The notes under the pieces were generated by a model, which made no database searches, was not told the origin of the DNA, and was given only the letters and a program-made list of their open reading frames with translations. A stretch of DNA of 64,000 nt from Halomonas korlensis (GTDB lineage: Bacteria; Pseudomonadota; Gammaproteobacteria; Pseudomonadales; Halomonadaceae): contig NZ_FPBP01000009.1 in the NCBI RefSeq assembly GCF_900116705.1, positions 1-64,000 of the forward strand, in the 5' to 3' direction. The stretch's first letter is position 1, and each line of letters starts with the position of its first letter. The position numbers were made by a program, and so were the translations under genes. This document shows, piece by piece, positions 60,399 to 64,000 of the stretch.

Positions 60399-60722
60399 TC
60401 AGAATTCCTTGAGAACCCATTGAGGCACGGCAAGGCGGTCGCCATCACGGCGCTCGAAGTTACCGTCGCCGTCGTGGTCCACCAGGTAGTAGGAAGGACC
60501 GCGGGAGGGCCTGATCTCGATCGCGTAGAGCTCGCCGTTGACCCGATATTCGCGGATGGTTCGGTCGTCTTCCTGGCGGATGGTGATATCCGGCGTGACG
60601 TCGGTTGAGGATTGCGCCAGTGCCGTCGACGAGGCCCCAAGCCCCAGCGACAACGCCATAGCGAGAATCGGGGCGAGAACCGGCGCGAGAACAACCGGGG
60701 CAAGGTGGGTATAACGCTTCAT
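60399..60722 (-). CDS. DUF2782 periplasmic protein
   Basis: 107 residues with a signal peptide (cleavage after ALA, about residue 36) and the DUF2782 core PDITIRQEDDRTIREYRVNG...YLVDHDGDG. Members are usually found beside polA and thrB, as here. Function unknown. The ATG has an AGGAGG ahead. Confidence 0.85.
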   Translation of the reverse strand: MKRYTHLAPVVLAPVLAPILAMALSLGLGASSTALAQSSTDVTPDITIRQEDDRTIREYRVNGELYAIEIRPSRGPSYYLVDHDGDGNFERRDGDRLAVPQWVLKEF

Positions 60723-60892
60723 GATGACCTCCTGCGCCGCTGGGCGGCGTCGTTTTCCCTGCGCGGGATGTCTGCAGTGTATGACGTTGTGGCCCGATGG
60801 CCTAACGCCGGGACGGTAAAAGCCTGGCGCTGCGGGTATCATGGGGCCACTACGTTCCCGATTCCCTGTTCAAGATCAACGGATGCCGATTC

Positions 60893-63673
60893 ATGGCCGA
60901 CACCCCCATCGTTCTCGTCGACGGTTCCTCCTACCTCTATCGCGCCTTTCACGCCCTGCCACCGCTGGCCACTTCGAAGGGGCAACCCACGGGGGCCATC
61001 AAGGGGGTGATCAATATGCTCAAGCGCTTGATCAAGGATTACCCCGACAGTCCCATGGCCGTGGTCTTCGATGCCAAGGGCAAGACCTTCCGCGATGCGC
61101 TGTTCGAGCAGTACAAGGCGCATCGGCCGCCGATGCCCGATGACCTGCGCTCCCAGGTGACGCCGCTGCATGACTGCGTGCGCGCGCTGGGGCTGCCGCT
61201 GCTGTGCATCGAGGGTGTGGAGGCCGACGACGTCATCGGTACCCTGGCGCGCCAGGCGACCGAGGCCGGCCGCGATGCGGTGATCTCCACCGGTGACAAG
61301 GACATGGCGCAGCTGGTCAATGCGCACATCACCTTGGTCAATACCATGAAGGATGAAACGCTCGATGTCTCGGGCGTTGAGGCGAAGTTCGGCCTGCCAC
61401 CGTCATTGATCATCGACTTTTTAGCGTTGATGGGCGACAAGGTCGACAATATTCCCGGCGTGCCGGGTATCGGCGAGAAGACCGCGCTGGGGCTGCTGAA
61501 AGGCATGCAGGGCGGTCTCGAGACGCTCTACGCTGACCTTGAAAAGATCAAGACGCTCGAAGTCCGCGGCGCCAAGACCCTGGCGAAGAAGCTTGAGGAG
61601 AACCGCGAGCAGGCGTTCCTGTCCTACCAGCTCGCCACCATCAAGACCGACTGCGAGCTTCCGGTGGGGCTCGATGACCTCGACATCGCCCACCCAGACC
61701 GCCCGGCGCTTTTCGAGCTCTATCGCGAGCTCGAGTTCAAGGCCTGGCTCGCCGAGCTGCTTGAAGGCAAGGACGAAGGGGTCGACGACATCCCGGCCGG
61801 CAAGCCCGTTGCGACAGGTGCGCCGCATAGCGAAACGGGCGAGGACGCGCCTGGCGGCAGCGCCGATCGCGACGACCACCTGATCCTCGATCAGCAAGCG
61901 TTCGATACCTGGTTCGCGCGCCTGGCGGCGAGCGAGGCCTTCTGCTTCGATCTCGAGACGACCAGCCTGAACTACATGGAAGCCGATATCGTAGGGGTCG
62001 GGCTGTCACTGTCGCCGGGGGAGGCGGCCTACATCCCGCTCGCGCACGATTATCTCGATGCGCCCGAACAGCTCGACCGTCTCGCGGTACTCGAAGCCCT
62101 GCGGCCGCTCTGGGAAGATGGCAGCAAGGCCAAGATCGGCCAGAACCTCAAGTACGACATCTCGGTACTTGCTCGCTACGACATCGAGGTTTCAGGGCCG
62201 CTGGAAGACACCATGCTCGAGTCCTACGTGCTCGACTCCACGGCTACCCGGCATGACATGGACTCGCTGGCGCTCAAGTACCTGGGCGAGAAGACGGTGA
62301 GCTTCGAGGACATCGCGGGCAAGGGCGCCAAGCAGCTGACCTTCAACCAGATCGCCCTGGAGCAGGCCGCTCCCTATGCCTGCGAGGATGTCGACATCAC
62401 CCTGCGGCTGCATCGCGAGCTGCGCCCGCGCCTGGCCGCCGAGGGGCGGCTGGCGAGCGTACTCGAGGAGATTGAGCTGCCGCTGGTGCCGGTGCTGTCG
62501 CGCATGGAGCGCACCGGCGTGGCGCTGGACCCTGAACGGCTGCATGCTCAGAGCCTGGAGCTCGTAACGCGTATCCGCGAGCTCGAGGGCCAGGCCTTCG
62601 AGCTCGCCGGTCGCGAGTTCAACCTGGGCTCGCCCAAGCAGCTCGGCCAGATCCTGTTCGAGGAGCAGAAGATCCCGGTGATCAAGAAGACGCCCAAGGG
62701 CGCGCCGTCCACCGCCGAGGCCGTGCTCGAGGAGCTGGCGCTGGATTACCCGCTGCCCAAGGTGATCATGGAGCACCGCGGGCTTTCCAAGTTGAAATCC
62801 ACCTACACCGACAAGCTGCCGCGGCTGGTCAACAAGGCGACGGGGCGGCTGCATACCAGCTACCATCAGGCGGTCACCGCCACCGGGCGGCTGTCATCGT
62901 CCGACCCCAATCTGCAGAACATCCCCATCCGCACCCTGGAAGGGCGACGTATCCGCCAGGCCTTCGTGGCGCGGCCGGGGTATTGCATCGTCGCGGCTGA
63001 TTACTCGCAGATCGAGCTGCGCATCATGGCGCATCTCTCCGAGGACAAGGGCCTGCTTGACGCCTTCGCCGAGGGCCGCGACATCCACGCTGCTACGGCG
63101 GCCGAGGTGTTCGGTGTGCCGCTGGAGAAGGTGTCACACGACCAGCGGCGTAGCGCCAAGGCGATCAATTTCGGCCTCATCTATGGCATGAGCGCCTGGG
63201 GGCTGGGCCGCCAGTTGACGATCGAGCGCCAACAGGCCCAGACCTATATCGACCGCTACTTCGACCGTTATCCGGGCGTCGCCCGCTACATGGAGCGTAT
63301 CCGCAGCCAGGCCGCCGAGGATGGCTATGTCGAGACGGTATATGGACGCCGCCTGCATCTGCCGGAGATCCGCTCCCAGAACCGCGCTCGCCGTCAGGGG
63401 GCCGAGCGAACCGCTATCAACGCGCCCATGCAGGGGACGGCAGCGGACATCATCAAGCGCGCGATGATCGATGTCGACGCCTGGCTGGGCGGCGAGGACT
63501 TTGATGCGGTCATGGTGATGCAGGTGCACGACGAGTTGGTCTTCGAGGTCAAGGATTCCCAGGTCAAGGATTTCATCCCCAAGGTAAAGGCCCGCATGCA
63601 GGCCGCTGCCGAGCTCAGCGTGCCGTTGACCGTGGAGGCCGAGAGTGGCGTGAACTGGGACGAGGCCCACTGA
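60893..63673 (+). CDS. polA: DNA polymerase I
   Basis: 926 residues with three activities. The 5' nuclease opens with LVDGSSYLYRAFHALPPL. The proofreading exonuclease keeps its acidic residues (CFDLETTSLNYMEADIVG, YACEDVDIT). The polymerase has motif A (VAADYSQIELRIMAHLS), motif B (RRSAKAINFGLIYGM) and motif C (VMQVHDELVFEV). It fills repair gaps and removes RNA primers. Confidence 0.98.
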   Translation: MADTPIVLVDGSSYLYRAFHALPPLATSKGQPTGAIKGVINMLKRLIKDYPDSPMAVVFDAKGKTFRDALFEQYKAHRPPMPDDLRSQVTPLHDCVRALGLPLLCIEGVEADDVIGTLARQATEAGRDAVISTGDKDMAQLVNAHITLVNTMKDETLDVSGVEAKFGLPPSLIIDFLALMGDKVDNIPGVPGIGEKTALGLLKGMQGGLETLYADLEKIKTLEVRGAKTLAKKLEENREQAFLSYQLATIKTDCELPVGLDDLDIAHPDRPALFELYRELEFKAWLAELLEGKDEGVDDIPAGKPVATGAPHSETGEDAPGGSADRDDHLILDQQAFDTWFARLAASEAFCFDLETTSLNYMEADIVGVGLSLSPGEAAYIPLAHDYLDAPEQLDRLAVLEALRPLWEDGSKAKIGQNLKYDISVLARYDIEVSGPLEDTMLESYVLDSTATRHDMDSLALKYLGEKTVSFEDIAGKGAKQLTFNQIALEQAAPYACEDVDITLRLHRELRPRLAAEGRLASVLEEIELPLVPVLSRMERTGVALDPERLHAQSLELVTRIRELEGQAFELAGREFNLGSPKQLGQILFEEQKIPVIKKTPKGAPSTAEAVLEELALDYPLPKVIMEHRGLSKLKSTYTDKLPRLVNKATGRLHTSYHQAVTATGRLSSSDPNLQNIPIRTLEGRRIRQAFVARPGYCIVAADYSQIELRIMAHLSEDKGLLDAFAEGRDIHAATAAEVFGVPLEKVSHDQRRSAKAINFGLIYGMSAWGLGRQLTIERQQAQTYIDRYFDRYPGVARYMERIRSQAAEDGYVETVYGRRLHLPEIRSQNRARRQGAERTAINAPMQGTAADIIKRAMIDVDAWLGGEDFDAVMVMQVHDELVFEVKDSQVKDFIPKVKARMQAAAELSVPLTVEAESGVNWDEAH

Positions 63674-63704
63674 GGCTCCGCACCACGGCAAAAAAGCCAA
63701 CGCA

Positions 63705-63738
63705 AAGGCCCGCGGCAGTTTACACAGCCACGGGCCTT
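63705..63738. terminator. Hairpin between polA and the ABC-transporter gene
   Basis: AAGGCCCG/CGGGCCTT arms around an 18-nt loop between the convergent genes. It suits a bidirectional terminator, although the loop is long. Confidence 0.55.
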
Positions 63739-63777
63739 GATATTACGACTCTTTACTACCCCCTCGAGGGGCAAGGC

Positions 63778-64000
63778 TTAGCGCCAGCCGGCGCGATCGA
63801 AGATACGAATCGCCTCGGGGTTATGTTCGCCCAGTTCGCTGACGTTGAGCTCGTCCTTCTTGAAGTCGCCCCAGGATTCCAGCACCTCGTCCTTCTCGAC
63901 GCCCTCGACCACCGGGAACTCGTAGTTGCCAGCGGCGAAGATTTCCTGGGCCTCATCGGAGGCCAGGAACTCGAGGAACTGAATGGCATTCTCGCGGTTG
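63778..64000 (-). CDS. Iron(III) ABC transporter substrate-binding protein, C-terminal end (partial)
   Basis: The last 73 codons of a gene entering from the right edge. The reading NAIQFLEFLASDEAQEIFAA then YEFPVVEGVE is the usual C-terminus of FutA/IdiA-type periplasmic ferric-binding proteins. The N-terminus and ligand tyrosines lie outside the window. Confidence 0.85.
   Translation of the reverse strand, partial: NRENAIQFLEFLASDEAQEIFAAGNYEFPVVEGVEKDEVLESWGDFKKDELNVSELGEHNPEAIRIFDRAGWR

Overview
The window reads as a chromosomal segment of a GC-rich gammaproteobacterium. Gene content (23S/5S rRNA end, hisC-AEC transporter, radA-selD-selU, hisBHAF, panZ-asmA-mutY-yggX, speA-thrB-DUF2782-polA) best fits a Halomonas-like (Halomonadaceae) species. 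That assignment is inference from gene order and codon use; no database was consulted. Host DNA occupies 1-16132 and 56404-64000. A complete-looking P2-family myovirus prophage of about 40 kb (16133-56403) lies between them, integrated in the 3' end of a tRNA-Thr gene.

Left host arm: the end of an rRNA operon (23S 3' end, 5S, terminators); histidinol-phosphate aminotransferase on the minus strand; an AEC permease, an NlpE-type lipoprotein and radA on plus; the selenium pair selD-selU (stop/start overlap); a glutamine-amidotransferase-like protein without its catalytic Cys; an alkyltransferase-like protein and YjaG; a minus-strand histidine operon hisB-H-A-F; panZ-asmA and mutY-yggX on plus; then a tRNA-Phe/Gln/Thr operon with a good promoter.

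Prophage: attL (46 bp identical to attR) is followed by a small orphan gene, then a minus-strand early block: tyrosine integrase, DUF4224 protein, DksA/TraR-type zinc finger, gpA-type HUH replication protein, several small genes, an Ogr-type late activator and ribbon-helix-helix proteins. The S24-type repressor is divergent from this block, with dyad operators between them. Directly behind the repressor, in the same orientation and with short gaps, are an AT-rich helicase fused to a PD-(D/E)xK nuclease-like domain and an SRAP protein, so these are probably expressed in the lysogen. Next come umuDC with a canonical LexA box, a Ser-less S24 relative, and an HTH protein with an alpha-CTD-like helix-hairpin-helix. 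The late genes run D-U-T-E'/E-FII-FI, tail fibre/assembly, I-J-W-V, S-R, lysis, X-L-M-N-O on minus, and P-Q on plus, ending with an orphan adenine methylase, a candidate cos site and attR. The order, with int and cos near opposite prophage ends, resembles phiCTX more than P2.

Several cargo genes (morons) interrupt the late region: two small membrane proteins (30758-31402 and 32880-33278), an OafA-type acyltransferase with an SGNH domain (38478-40376) and a sulfotransferase (41701-42312). The last two flank degraded tail-fibre/assembly genes at the position of the Z/fun moron in P2. Three copies of one GTTGT-N13-ACAAC dyad sit exactly where P2 has its Ogr-dependent promoters (P/O, V, F).

Right host arm: a FAH-family hydrolase on plus, speA and thrB overlapping on minus, a DUF2782 protein on minus, polA on plus, and the C-terminal end of an iron(III) ABC-transporter binding protein on minus.
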